This document shows positions 43,099-52,219 of a DNA stretch of 64,000 nt, one piece after another. The DNA lies in NCBI RefSeq assembly GCF_009909185.1, contig NZ_JAAAMV010000002.1, forward strand, positions 310,001 to 374,000. Direction: 5' to 3'. A program made the translations under genes and the position numbers. This DNA comes from Paenibacillus glycinis (GTDB lineage: Bacteria; Bacillota; Bacilli; Paenibacillales; Paenibacillaceae). Position 1 is the stretch's first letter, and every line of letters starts with the position of its first letter. The notes below the pieces were generated by a model. That model saw only the letters and a list, made by a program, of their open reading frames with translations. It was not told where the DNA came from and did not search any database.

Positions 43099-44520
43099 TC
43101 AATCGCGATTATCGACGATAGCGCCGGAAAGCAGCTGCCTGCGGGTCCATTCATTGTCGACCGCGGGATCCTCGTCGGCGCGCAGCAGCGCGTACAGCCG
43201 GCCCCGCAGTTCCGCCGCAAGACCGCGGTGCGCCTCCGACCCGATCAGGTTCGCGAGCTCGGCGGGATCCTGCTTCAGGTCGTACAATTCGTCCACGTCC
43301 GTCAGATTCCAGACGTATTTCCACGCGTCCGTGCGGATCATCCGCTGCGTGAACAGCCCGAATTGCTGCCCGTTGTAGGTGGCCACGACGCAATCGCGCC
43401 ATTCGTCACGCGCCGGCCCGTCATCGGAGCGCAGCAGCGGAACGAGCGAGCGGCCATGGAACGGCCGCTCGGACACGGCCGCCACGCCGGCAAGCTCCAG
43501 CAAGGTCGGGCCCAGATCGAGCAAATTGTACACAAACTGCGGGGACGTCTTCCTCTTGCCGGAAGCGCCCGGCTGCCGAATCATGAAAGGCACGCGAACG
43601 ACGTCGTCGTAGAGAATGTAATGCTTATCCAACATGCGATGCGACCCGCACATGTCGCCGTGATCCGCCGTGAAGATCACGATCGTGTCATCCGCGGCGC
43701 CGCTCCCCTCCAGCGCGGCCAATACCCTGCCAACCGCTTCGTCCAGCTGGCTGATGATGCCGTAATAACGGGCCACGATCGGCGCCCAGTCCTTCCATTC
43801 GTAGTCCTGGATGCCCCAGCTGTAGAGCTGCTGCCGCTGAATATACGGCTTGCCGCGGAACGTCTCGCGAAAGCCGTCCCATTCCGGAATGCCCGCGGGG
43901 TCGTACAGGCCGGCAAATCTGCCCGCGGGGCGGCACGGCAGATGCGGCTCCGAGAAATGCAGCGCCATATGCCACGGCTTGCCGCCTTCGTTCAGCGTCG
44001 CCATCGTCTCGATCGCCCTGGCGGCGAACCAATGGGTCTGCGCGTCTTCGAGCGGGACGGGATCGGTCTCGCCCAGAAAGCCGTTCGCGTACGCGACCTC
44101 GGGGTAGCGGCTTTGCCGAAACGCTTGGTACGCGCGTTCGCCGACGTACGCGTCGTATCCGAACGCGGTCGGATCCTTGTCCGGGTTGACGCCCCATTTG
44201 CCGAGAAAGGCCGTGGCGTAGCCGTCGTCCGAGAGCGCCTTCGACCAGGTGAATTGCTCCGGCCGCAAGCAGCCGACCGGCAGGAAGGCGTCGTAATTCC
44301 ACAGCGCGCCGAACGATTCCGGCCTGCGCCCGTGGAGCATGGACTGCCTCGCCGGGCCGCACACCGGAATATGGGAATAGGCTTGCGAGAACAAAGTGCT
44401 TTGTTCCGCAAGCCGGTCCAGATGAGGCGTATGCACGGGATATTTGCCGCTGCTGCCGATGCAGTCGTAACGCAGCTGGTCGGCGGTGATGAGCAGGATA
44501 TTGGGCTTTCGTTCGTTCAC
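43099..44520 (-). CDS. Type I sulfatase (formylglycine motif present)
   Basis: The 473-residue sulfatase has the N-terminal metal motif LITADQLRYDC, the active-site sequence CGPAR with Cys54 (CxPxR type, Ser replaced by Ala), and later TADHGDMCGSH. Cys54 would be converted to formylglycine by FGE or a radical-SAM maturase, neither of which is in the window. No signal peptide is visible, so it acts in the cytosol. GTG at 44520 follows GGGAGC. It is the last gene of the sulfatase cluster, 19 nt after the AraC gene. Confidence 0.88.
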   Translation of the reverse strand: MNERKPNILLITADQLRYDCIGSSGKYPVHTPHLDRLAEQSTLFSQAYSHIPVCGPARQSMLHGRRPESFGALWNYDAFLPVGCLRPEQFTWSKALSDDGYATAFLGKWGVNPDKDPTAFGYDAYVGERAYQAFRQSRYPEVAYANGFLGETDPVPLEDAQTHWFAARAIETMATLNEGGKPWHMALHFSEPHLPCRPAGRFAGLYDPAGIPEWDGFRETFRGKPYIQRQQLYSWGIQDYEWKDWAPIVARYYGIISQLDEAVGRVLAALEGSGAADDTIVIFTADHGDMCGSHRMLDKHYILYDDVVRVPFMIRQPGASGKRKTSPQFVYNLLDLGPTLLELAGVAAVSERPFHGRSLVPLLRSDDGPARDEWRDCVVATYNGQQFGLFTQRMIRTDAWKYVWNLTDVDELYDLKQDPAELANLIGSEAHRGLAAELRGRLYALLRADEDPAVDNEWTRRQLLSGAIVDNRD

Positions 44521-44539
44521 GGATTCAGCTCCCTTCTCT

Positions 44540-45424
44540 TCAGCCCGTCGAGCGGAAACGGCTGGGCGAGCAGCCGACGTGGCGGACGAACAGGCGGTTG
44601 AAGAACGATTGATCCTCGTAGCCGACCATCGTCGCCACGACGATCACCTTCTCGTCCGTCTCCATCAGCAGATGCTTCGCCCGTTCGATGCGAATCTCGT
44701 GCAGCACCTCGAAGACGCTCCGGTCGTATTCCTCGCGCATGAGCCGGTTCAGCTGCCGGATGCTGGAGTTGAACAGCGCGGACAGCGACTGCAGCGTGAT
44801 TTTCTTCTCGTAATTCCGTTCCAGGTAGCCGTGGATCCGTTTGGCCGTCATCTCGCGGTCCAGTTGCCTCGGGGACGGGTGGGAGCGCGTCTGCGGCATC
44901 AGCGTATAGTAGCGGGAGAGCAGCACGAGCAGCTCGATCAGCTGCAGCCGGATGATCGTCTTGTGCCCGGTGGAACGGGCGTTCATCTCGCGGATCATGC
45001 TCTCCAGCAGCGTCAGCACATGCGCCGCCTCCTGGCCGTGCAGGTTGAGGCGATGGTTGAACCTTACCTCGTGCGTCAGAAAAGGATGCACGTAGAAATA
45101 GTCCATGGAATTGGTGATTTCCAGCTCCGTCAGCAGCGCGTCCGGAATGAAGGACGGCATGAACAGGCAGTTGACGATTTCCATCTGCTCGCCGGGCTCC
45201 ACCGCGTACGCGTGCGTTTCTCCCGGGTTGATGATGAAGACGTCCCCGGCTTGGATCTCGTAGGGGGATCCTTGGAACAGATGCACGCCGATGCCGCGGA
45301 CGACGAAGACGAGCTCGACGAATTCGTGCCCATGCTCGTGAATGTTGCCTTGGATCGTCCGCGAGATCCAGAAGGGAAACTCCGTCTTCATGTAATTGTT
45401 GCTCGTTAGGATATCTTCTCTCAT
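44540..45424 (-). CDS. AraC-family transcriptional regulator
   Basis: The 294-residue regulator has an N-terminal cupin sensor (HEHGHEFVELVFVVRG...FIINPGETHAY, about residues 28-75) and a C-terminal AraC DNA-binding domain with two helix-turn-helix units (ITLQSLSALFNSSIRQLNRLMREEY and VATMVGYEDQSFFNRLFVRHVG). It lies between two sulfatase genes on the same strand and is the likely local regulator for the cluster. Confidence 0.92.
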   Translation of the reverse strand: MREDILTSNNYMKTEFPFWISRTIQGNIHEHGHEFVELVFVVRGIGVHLFQGSPYEIQAGDVFIINPGETHAYAVEPGEQMEIVNCLFMPSFIPDALLTELEITNSMDYFYVHPFLTHEVRFNHRLNLHGQEAAHVLTLLESMIREMNARSTGHKTIIRLQLIELLVLLSRYYTLMPQTRSHPSPRQLDREMTAKRIHGYLERNYEKKITLQSLSALFNSSIRQLNRLMREEYDRSVFEVLHEIRIERAKHLLMETDEKVIVVATMVGYEDQSFFNRLFVRHVGCSPSRFRSTG

Positions 45425-45479
45425 TCATGACCACCCTTGCGATCAGACTGACCTGCAGGCCGATATCGTTTCCGCTCTC

Positions 45480-46904
45480 CTAGATGCGCTGCTTCCCGGC
45501 GGCGGCATGATCGAACACCGCGCGGTCCGGGTTGCGCCGCCACTGCTCCCACGTCATTCCCGCCGCGTTCAGGATCTGCTCGATCCGCCTGCGGAACGGC
45601 AGCCCTCTGAGCGCCAATTGCTCCTGCATCGGATCCGGGCGTCCGGCGAGCTTGCCGGCGACGAACGCCTGCAATTGCCCTTCCAAGGCGTCCGCGATGT
45701 CCGGCATCGTTTCGGCCAGATTGACCGTTTCCAGCGGATCGCTGCCTAGATCGTACAGCTCGCGCGGCGGCCTGTCGAAGGGCCCGGGGTCGTACGTGAC
45801 GATCAGCTTGTAGCGGTCGTTCCGAATGCCGCGGGCGGCCTGCCAGGCGCATTCGCTGAGATAAATCGTGTCGCGGGTGCCTTCGGCGGTGCCATCGATC
45901 GCTTCCCACAGGCTCTTGCCGTCGAGCCCGGCGGGATCCTCCAGCTTGGCGGACGCGATGCCGGCCGGCGATTCCCGGCGCACGGCTTCCAGCAGGGTCG
46001 GCAGCAGATCCGCCTGCTGCACGAGTCCGGGCACGCGCCTGCCGGGTCGAATCCGCCCCGGCCAGCGCATGATGACCGGCACATGGACGGTCGGCTCGTA
46101 GAGACCGCAGTGATCCCAATAAATGTCATGCTCGGTCAGGCTCTCGCCATGATCGCCGAACAGCACGAGCAGCGTCTCTTCCTGAATACCTAGCTTCGCT
46201 AAATGGTCGTCGAGTTCCTTCAACCGGTCGTCCAAATAGCGAATTTCGGCATCGTACAGCGCGTCGTAATAGCCGGAGTCCGTCACGGGGCCGACAAGGT
46301 CGTAGTGGTGGTGCTTAAAGAACGGGTACGCGGCATGATTGTAGGCCGGCTCCATGCTGAGGTTGGCGGGATCGTACGGGTCCTTGGCGGCATCGTAAAA
46401 CTCCGGAACGTACGATTCCGGCGGCAAATACGGCGTATGCGCATCCCAATAGTGCAGGAAGAGGAAGAACGATTCGTCCTTGTGCTGCTCGATCCATGGC
46501 ATCGCGTGCTCGTTGATCGTGCGCCCGTCGATCCAACGGTTGCCGCCGACGGTGTTGATGTAATGGTTGTAGCCGCGCGCGAACCACTCTTTGAGCTGGT
46601 ACAGGTTGTCGACAGCGCCGGTCGTAAAGCCGGCGGCGCGGAGCAGGTTCGGCAGCCACTCCACCGACTTCGGCAGCTGCGTCAGATCGGAGCCGTGCGA
46701 GACGACGCCGGTCGTGAGGCCGATCTTGCCGGTAAACACGCCCGTATGCGCCACCTCCGTCGGAATGTCCGCCGCGTACGCCCGCTCGAACAGGACGCCG
46801 TCTCTTGCGATGGCGTCCATGTGCGGACTGGTGCGTTTCCCGTATCCGTATCCGCCCAGACGGGAAGCCCGGAGCGTATCCAGCGAGATCAGGATGATCT
46901 TCAT
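45480..46904 (-). CDS. Sulfatase-fold hydrolase with Thr at the Cys position
   Basis: A 474-residue alkaline-phosphatase/sulfatase superfamily protein: LISLDTLRASRL near the start, LFLHYWDAHTPYLPP, and LLVLFGDHGESLTEHD for metal binding. The usual CxPSR motif is missing; the aligned segment is IPTEVAHTGVFTG, with Thr49 where the formylglycine Cys would be. It may therefore be a phosphoesterase or a transferase and not a sulfatase. Its ATG begins 1 nt after the APS kinase stop. Confidence 0.85.
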   Translation of the reverse strand: MKIILISLDTLRASRLGGYGYGKRTSPHMDAIARDGVLFERAYAADIPTEVAHTGVFTGKIGLTTGVVSHGSDLTQLPKSVEWLPNLLRAAGFTTGAVDNLYQLKEWFARGYNHYINTVGGNRWIDGRTINEHAMPWIEQHKDESFFLFLHYWDAHTPYLPPESYVPEFYDAAKDPYDPANLSMEPAYNHAAYPFFKHHHYDLVGPVTDSGYYDALYDAEIRYLDDRLKELDDHLAKLGIQEETLLVLFGDHGESLTEHDIYWDHCGLYEPTVHVPVIMRWPGRIRPGRRVPGLVQQADLLPTLLEAVRRESPAGIASAKLEDPAGLDGKSLWEAIDGTAEGTRDTIYLSECAWQAARGIRNDRYKLIVTYDPGPFDRPPRELYDLGSDPLETVNLAETMPDIADALEGQLQAFVAGKLAGRPDPMQEQLALRGLPFRRRIEQILNAAGMTWEQWRRNPDRAVFDHAAAGKQRI

Positions 46905-46905
46905 G

Positions 46906-47466
46906 CTAGATCACGTCCTTTCCCGGTACGTGATGCAGGCGGACCTGCTTCTGGTCGAGGTAGGCCAGGACGGCCTGCGCGTTCTCTTCCAGCGGGGCGC
47001 TCGAGGTGCAGAGCGTGAGCGCAGGCTGAAGCGGCTCCTCGTACGGATCCGACACGCCGGTAAAGTTCTTGATCTCGCCCGAGCGCGCTTTGGCGTACAA
47101 GCCCTTCACGTCCCGCATCTCGCAGACGTGAAGGGGGCATTTGACGTATACTTCCGCAAAGCCCGGAATCTGCTCGCGCGCGTAGTCCCGCATCGCCCGG
47201 TACGGGCTGATGGCCGACACCAGCACGTCGACGCCGTTGCGCGACAGCAGGTTGGCGACATAGGCGATCCGCCGCACGTTCTCGAACCGGTCCTCCATGC
47301 TGAAGCCGAGCCCTTTGCAAATGACGGCGCGCAGCTCGTCGCCGTCGAGCAGCTCCGCGGGCCGTCCCCGTTCGCGCAGCTTCTGCAGGACGGCCGAGGC
47401 CGTCGTCGTCTTGCCGGCGCCCGACAAGCCGGTGAACCATAGGACCGAGCCATGACTGATGTTCAT
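46906..47466 (-). CDS. cysC: Adenylyl-sulfate kinase (APS kinase)
   Basis: The 186-residue APS kinase with Walker A GLSGAGKT (residues 13-20), LDGDELR, RFENVRR, SAISPYRAMRDYAR, and the FAEVYVKCPLHVCEMRD/KGLYAKARSGEIKNFTG block. It makes PAPS from APS and ATP. ATP sulfurylase, PAPS reductase and sulfotransferase genes are absent from the window. Tightly packed between a dehydrogenase and a sulfatase-fold gene, it belongs to the cluster, which is unusual for sulfate assimilation. Confidence 0.93.
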   Translation of the reverse strand: MNISHGSVLWFTGLSGAGKTTTASAVLQKLRERGRPAELLDGDELRAVICKGLGFSMEDRFENVRRIAYVANLLSRNGVDVLVSAISPYRAMRDYAREQIPGFAEVYVKCPLHVCEMRDVKGLYAKARSGEIKNFTGVSDPYEEPLQPALTLCTSSAPLEENAQAVLAYLDQKQVRLHHVPGKDVI

Positions 47467-47500
47467 AAGGTTTCTCTCCTCCGTATCTCCTGCAGCATCC

Positions 47501-48499
47501 CTACGAAGGGACTGTTACCGGAGCGCCGCCGAGCTGCTGCGACGCAATGGCCGCCTCGATGACCTCTTGTGCCGCAAGCGCATCCGCGCCGGATGCGGTA
47601 ATCTCCGCCGGCTTCGCGCCGGCTTTAAGCTCCTCGATAAAACGGTTGATCCGGTGCTCGAACGTATCGTCGAAGCCTTTCATGCCCCCGAAGAGCGAAT
47701 TGCGCACGACCGTCAGCTCGTCGGAATGATGCGGATAGTAGGTCATGCTTTCGTACACGTTGTCCACGATCAGTCTTCCTTCGTGACCCGCCACCTCGCA
47801 GAATTCGATCGGATGGCGCATCGACATGTCGTAACTGCCGGTCAGATGGCCGACGGCGCCGGACGCGAACTCCACGTTGACGGACGCCGTCGACCAGGAC
47901 GAGCGGCCCGGCGCCTTCGTCATGAACGACTGCACGCGCGCGATGTCGCCCGCGAAGTAGCGCATGACGTCGATGGAATGCGGGTGCAGCGCGCGCAAGT
48001 GCAGCCATTCCGTGTCTTCCTGCGGATTCCGGATCGTCAGCCGCATGTTGAGAAAGAGCAGGGAGCCGAGCTTGCCGGCATCGACCAGCTCCTTCGCCTT
48101 GGCGGCGGCCGGCGTGAAGCGGTGGTTCAGGTTGCAGGCCAGCACCAGCTCCTTCTCCTTCGCGTACGCGACCAGCCTCCGCGCTTCGTCGATGTTGTTC
48201 GAGATCGGCTTCTCGACGAAGACGGCCTTCCCCGCCTCCAGCGCGATCATCGCCGGCCCGTAGTGGTGGCTGCCCTTCTCGACGCCGGCCGTCGCGACGA
48301 CGACGACGTCGACGCGCTCGCGCGCGAGCAGCTCGCGCAGGTCCGTATACGCCGGGACGCCATGCAGGCGGCCCGCCGCTTCCGCGCGCTCCGGCAGGAG
48401 GTCGCATACCGCGGCGAGCTCGGTGTCCGGGTGGCGTTTATACGCGTGGCAGTGGATTTTGCCGATGTGGTTGACGCCGACGACCGCGACGCTAATCAT
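47501..48499 (-). CDS. Gfo/Idh/MocA family oxidoreductase
   Basis: A 332-residue NAD(P)-dependent sugar-type dehydrogenase with VAVVGVNHIGKIHCHAY at the N-terminus and the motif VEKP (AVFVEKPISNN) near residue 95. The ATG at 48499 overlaps the end of the upstream sulfatase gene by 8 nt, so they are coupled. The substrate is unknown; cluster context suggests a sulfated or otherwise modified sugar or cyclitol. Confidence 0.9.
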   Translation of the reverse strand: MISVAVVGVNHIGKIHCHAYKRHPDTELAAVCDLLPERAEAAGRLHGVPAYTDLRELLARERVDVVVVATAGVEKGSHHYGPAMIALEAGKAVFVEKPISNNIDEARRLVAYAKEKELVLACNLNHRFTPAAAKAKELVDAGKLGSLLFLNMRLTIRNPQEDTEWLHLRALHPHSIDVMRYFAGDIARVQSFMTKAPGRSSWSTASVNVEFASGAVGHLTGSYDMSMRHPIEFCEVAGHEGRLIVDNVYESMTYYPHHSDELTVVRNSLFGGMKGFDDTFEHRINRFIEELKAGAKPAEITASGADALAAQEVIEAAIASQQLGGAPVTVPS

Positions 48500-49940
48500 T
48501 GCCGACCGTCTCCTTCTCCTGCTCCTGCGGCTGCTCCTGTTCCTTCGGCTCTTTGTCCTTCGCCTGCAGCGAGCGGGCATTGACGATGGAGCCGATGTAC
48601 AGCGAGTTGTACGCCTCTTCCGACGACGTGAACTGCTTGTTCTGCCCATGCCAATTCGTATTCGTGTAGATCGGGTTCGTCCGGTTCACTTGGCCTTCGC
48701 GCTTGGCGATATAGTCAAGCATCCGGCCCCGCAGGAATTCGACGACTTCCGGCTCCCGGTCCGCCACGTTGTCGTTCTCCTCCGGATCTCGGATCAGATT
48801 GTACAGCTCGACCGCCGGTTTTCCGTGAAAGTCCGGCTCCAACGCGCAGATCAGCTTCCATTCCTTGGTACGCCAGCCGTGCTTGCGCATCCAGGTGCAT
48901 TCCGTGATGTACAGCTCGCTCAGCTCGTCGGCCGAATCGGCCTGCCCGTGCATCAGCGGAATCAGATTGCGTCCGTCGAACGTCTCTTCCGCCGCTACGC
49001 CCAGCAGACCGAGCACGGTCGGCATGATGTCGGCGATGACGCTGACGCTCTCGACGCGTTTGCCGGCGGGCACGCGGCCGGGGAATTTGAAGATCAGCGG
49101 CACGACGAGCGTGCAGTCGTAGAGGCCGTGATGGTCGAAGAAGCAGTCATGCTCGTAGAGCGTCTCGCCGTGATCGGCCGTGATGACGACCAGCGTTTCG
49201 TCCTCGATGCCCATGTCCGTCAGTTTCGTGAACAGCGATTGCATGCAGATGTCCATATACGCCACGGAACCGTCGTACTGCCCGCTCACGTATTCGTGGT
49301 CTGTGACGCCCTCGGGAATCCACGACTTCAGGAAATCGCCGAACGGCCGGAAATTGTACACCGGCTCCATCGACGCATTGTCCGGATCCCTCTCGTCCCT
49401 GCCGTAAAACATGCGGTCGAACGGCTGCGGCGGCAGGTACGGCGAATGCGGGTCCATATGGCGCAGGAACAGGAAGAACGGCTTGTCGTCGGCCGCGAGG
49501 CGTTCCAGCTCGGGAATCGCGACGTCGTTCAGATTCTCGGCCTTCGGCGTGCGCCCGGTCGCCTCGTCCGGCACCCATGATTCGTAATTCAGATAGGTCT
49601 GGAAACCGCGCGCGGACGGATTGCCGGTAAACCCGACGCAGGTCGTGTTGTAGCCGTTCTCTTCCAGCACCTCGGCCAGCGTCTTCACATGGCCGCCGAG
49701 CGGGCCTTCGTGACGCAGGGCCACGACGTCCGTGCCGAACACGTCGCGTCCCGTCAGCATGGAAGCGTACGCGGGCGTCGTCGGGATGCTCGGGCTGAAA
49801 TGCTGCTCGAAAAGCACGCCCTCGGAAGCGAGTCGATCGATATAAGGCGTCGTCAGCTTGCCGTAGCCGTAACCGCTCATATGGTCGCGGCGCAGGCTGT
49901 CGATGCCGAACAGTATCAGATTCGGTTTTTTGGCGGACAT
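48492..49940 (-). CDS. Sulfatase-fold hydrolase with Thr at the Cys position
   Basis: The 482-residue protein is a close relative of the one at 45480-46904: LFGIDSLRRDHMSGYGYGKLTTPYIDRLA, LFLRHMDPHSPYLPP, VVITADHGETLYEHDCFFDHHG. The formylglycine motif is replaced by SIPTTPAYASMLTG, with Thr54 at the nucleophile position. It ends in an unusual Lys/Glu/Gln-rich tail (KDKEPKEQEQPQEQEKE). AGGAGG precedes the ATG. It is downstream of the TIM-barrel gene by 22 nt. Confidence 0.87.
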   Translation of the reverse strand: MSAKKPNLILFGIDSLRRDHMSGYGYGKLTTPYIDRLASEGVLFEQHFSPSIPTTPAYASMLTGRDVFGTDVVALRHEGPLGGHVKTLAEVLEENGYNTTCVGFTGNPSARGFQTYLNYESWVPDEATGRTPKAENLNDVAIPELERLAADDKPFFLFLRHMDPHSPYLPPQPFDRMFYGRDERDPDNASMEPVYNFRPFGDFLKSWIPEGVTDHEYVSGQYDGSVAYMDICMQSLFTKLTDMGIEDETLVVITADHGETLYEHDCFFDHHGLYDCTLVVPLIFKFPGRVPAGKRVESVSVIADIMPTVLGLLGVAAEETFDGRNLIPLMHGQADSADELSELYITECTWMRKHGWRTKEWKLICALEPDFHGKPAVELYNLIRDPEENDNVADREPEVVEFLRGRMLDYIAKREGQVNRTNPIYTNTNWHGQNKQFTSSEEAYNSLYIGSIVNARSLQAKDKEPKEQEQPQEQEKETVGND

Positions 49941-49962
49941 GGCAGTTCCTCCTTGGCGGCGT

Positions 49963-50766
49963 TTAGCGCGCTCCTAGTTTTTTGAGGCAGGCGTTGAGAT
50001 AGCCGTAGGATTCGGCGGCGACGGCCGTCACTTGCTCGATCGTATGCTCCGGCGTCGCGCCGATGACTTCGAGCACGACCGGGCCGTCGTAGCCGCCCGC
50101 CACCATCGCCGCGCAGTAGCCGAACAGGTCGATGTCGCCGCGGCCGCAGGCTTGCAGCTGGATCGGGCCGGGACCTTGCTCGCGTCCCCGGCAATCGCGA
50201 ATGTGGATATGCTTGACGCGGCCGAGCACCGCCGGCAATGCTTCTTCGGCATTTTCGCCGGAGCGGTGCACGTGGCTCGGATCCATGTCGATGCCGAACG
50301 CGGGCGAAGCGATGCGCTCCATAGCGGCGAGCGTCGTCGGCGTGTTGTAGATGGCGTTGCCGACATGCGCCTTCACGCAGAGCGTCACGCCGTACGAAGC
50401 GGCGAGCTCGGACAATCGCGCCAGGTTCGCGATGGACGCGTCCAGGTCCTCGGCGACGCCGGACTTGCCGCCCGGGCCGACGTTGACGACGGGGATGCCG
50501 ATCGCGGCCGCGGCTTGAAAGGCCGGGATCAGCCGTTCGTCGGCGAGCGAAGCGACCTCCATGGACAGGAATTTCAGGCCGTGCTCGCGCGCGATCGCCT
50601 GCAGCTCCTCCTTCTGCTCCTCCCAGCGGGCGAGCTCCAGATGCTCGCACATGCCTTGAATGGCGGATATTTCGACGCCGTCATAGCCGCAGGCCGCGAT
50701 CAGTCTGGCCGCTTCGGCGAAATCGTAGTTCTTGAACAGGACCGAGTTGACGCCTAATGAAATCAT
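49963..50766 (-). CDS. Sugar phosphate isomerase/epimerase-like TIM barrel
   Basis: The 267-residue AP-endonuclease-2/xylose-isomerase-like barrel has GYDGVEISAIQG at the N-terminus, FLSMEVASLAD, GIDMDPSHVHRSG, VKHIHIRDCRG and GPVVLEVIGATPE, which provide the Glu/Asp/His metal site. It probably isomerises or epimerises a keto-sugar made by the neighbouring dehydrogenases. It is located between two Gfo/Idh/MocA genes and a sulfatase-fold gene. Confidence 0.88.
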   Translation of the reverse strand: MISLGVNSVLFKNYDFAEAARLIAACGYDGVEISAIQGMCEHLELARWEEQKEELQAIAREHGLKFLSMEVASLADERLIPAFQAAAAIGIPVVNVGPGGKSGVAEDLDASIANLARLSELAASYGVTLCVKAHVGNAIYNTPTTLAAMERIASPAFGIDMDPSHVHRSGENAEEALPAVLGRVKHIHIRDCRGREQGPGPIQLQACGRGDIDLFGYCAAMVAGGYDGPVVLEVIGATPEHTIEQVTAVAAESYGYLNACLKKLGAR

Positions 50767-50919
50767 GAATGAATAACCTCCTGTTTATGGGGAATGCCTG
50801 GCTTTCTCCGTGATTCGGCCATGCATGGTTTGCGTCGGCCGCATAGGCGGCACTTGGCGCGCAGCCGGCAGGTCGCCGTACGGCCGCGACATAGGCGCGC
50901 GTAGCGACGATGACGGCGC

Positions 50920-52026
50920 TTAGCGCATGGTCAGCGGGTCGCCGTGCAGCGGCGGCAGCGGATTCGGGCGAACCAGCTCGCCTCCTCGTTCGTACGATTC
51001 GATGACCGCGAACGTGTACTCCAGCACGGCCAGCGCGTCGCGGCCGTTGGCGCGGAACTGCTCGAACGGCACGCGCGCGGACACGTCTTCCAGGAACGCG
51101 CGCAGCCGGTTGTTGAACGTGCGGTCGAAGTTCGTCGTGCCGTAGTCCGTCACTTCCGGCTCCGGCTGCTTGCTGATCGCCGGAATGCCTTTCTCGGCTC
51201 GCCAATAGGACACTTTCTCGACGCAGTTCTCGATGCAGAACGTGCCCTTGGAGCCCGCCATCTCGAGGCTCCACCAGCCGCCGAGACCGTACACCGCATC
51301 TCCCCGCTGGCTCAGCAGATAACCGACGCCGCCGTTCGCGAAGCGCATGTGGATGCTGTTGATGGAAGCCATGACGTCGCCCGCGTTGCGGCGGAAGCCC
51401 GGACGGTCCGAGAACGTCTGGATATGCGTGATGTCGCCGCAGAAATGGCGGATGACGCTGAACGGATGCGTCAGGAACGCCTTCATGTGGAAGTACGGAT
51501 GCCCCTTCACCTTCGGGCTTCCGGCCAAGCCGTAATTGGCCTCGCCGCCGTTAAAGCCCATTTTGGCCATGCAGTACACGAGCTCGCCGATGTCGCCGTT
51601 GTCGACGTACTGCTTCGCCTTGGCCGCCGGCTCCGTGAAGTAGTGGTTCAGGTTGCAGCCCAGGTACACCTTCTGCTTCTCGGCAAAGGCGACCAGTTCT
51701 CTCGCCTCGCGAATGTCATGGCAGAGCGGCTTCTCGACGAGGACATGCTTGCCGTAGCCGACCGCTTCCATCGCCGGCTCGAAATGCCAGCTGCCGTTGT
51801 CGATCCCCCCCGTCGTAATGTCCACGACTTCGATGTCGGGCTCATGCTCGATCATGTCCTTCAGGCTGTAATAGGCTTTGACGCCGTATTTCTCCGCCGC
51901 CGCGTCGGCGCGCTCCTTCACGACGTCGCATACCGCGACCAGATCCGCCAACTCTTCCTCCTGATAGCAGGCGGCATGCAAATTCCCGATTCCGTTCAAT
52001 CCGACCAATCCGATTTTTACCGGCAC
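50920..52026 (-). CDS. Gfo/Idh/MocA family oxidoreductase
   Basis: A 368-residue dehydrogenase with VKIGLVGLNGIGNLHAACYQ and VLVEKPLCHDI (Lys of the EKP motif). The GTG at 52026 follows GGGAGTG by about 6 nt; the longer ORF upstream adds 20 unrelated residues. It is followed by a 150-nt gap and then the TIM-barrel gene. The substrate is unknown. Confidence 0.9.
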   Translation of the reverse strand: MPVKIGLVGLNGIGNLHAACYQEEELADLVAVCDVVKERADAAAEKYGVKAYYSLKDMIEHEPDIEVVDITTGGIDNGSWHFEPAMEAVGYGKHVLVEKPLCHDIREARELVAFAEKQKVYLGCNLNHYFTEPAAKAKQYVDNGDIGELVYCMAKMGFNGGEANYGLAGSPKVKGHPYFHMKAFLTHPFSVIRHFCGDITHIQTFSDRPGFRRNAGDVMASINSIHMRFANGGVGYLLSQRGDAVYGLGGWWSLEMAGSKGTFCIENCVEKVSYWRAEKGIPAISKQPEPEVTDYGTTNFDRTFNNRLRAFLEDVSARVPFEQFRANGRDALAVLEYTFAVIESYERGGELVRPNPLPPLHGDPLTMR

Positions 52027-52219
52027 GTGGATCACTCCCGATTCTGAATTATTGGCAAAGCGTCGATAATGAGGCTGTTGTTGCAAGCCGGTGAATGATT
52101 AGCGGTGCAGCTATTAGCGAAGCGCATGACTTTCCGGCGCGCTTCAGGACGTCGCATGACAACGATGAGTCGCATGCGTCAAAGCAGCGCCTTGCACGGC
52201 ACGGCCGGTCTGCCGAAGA

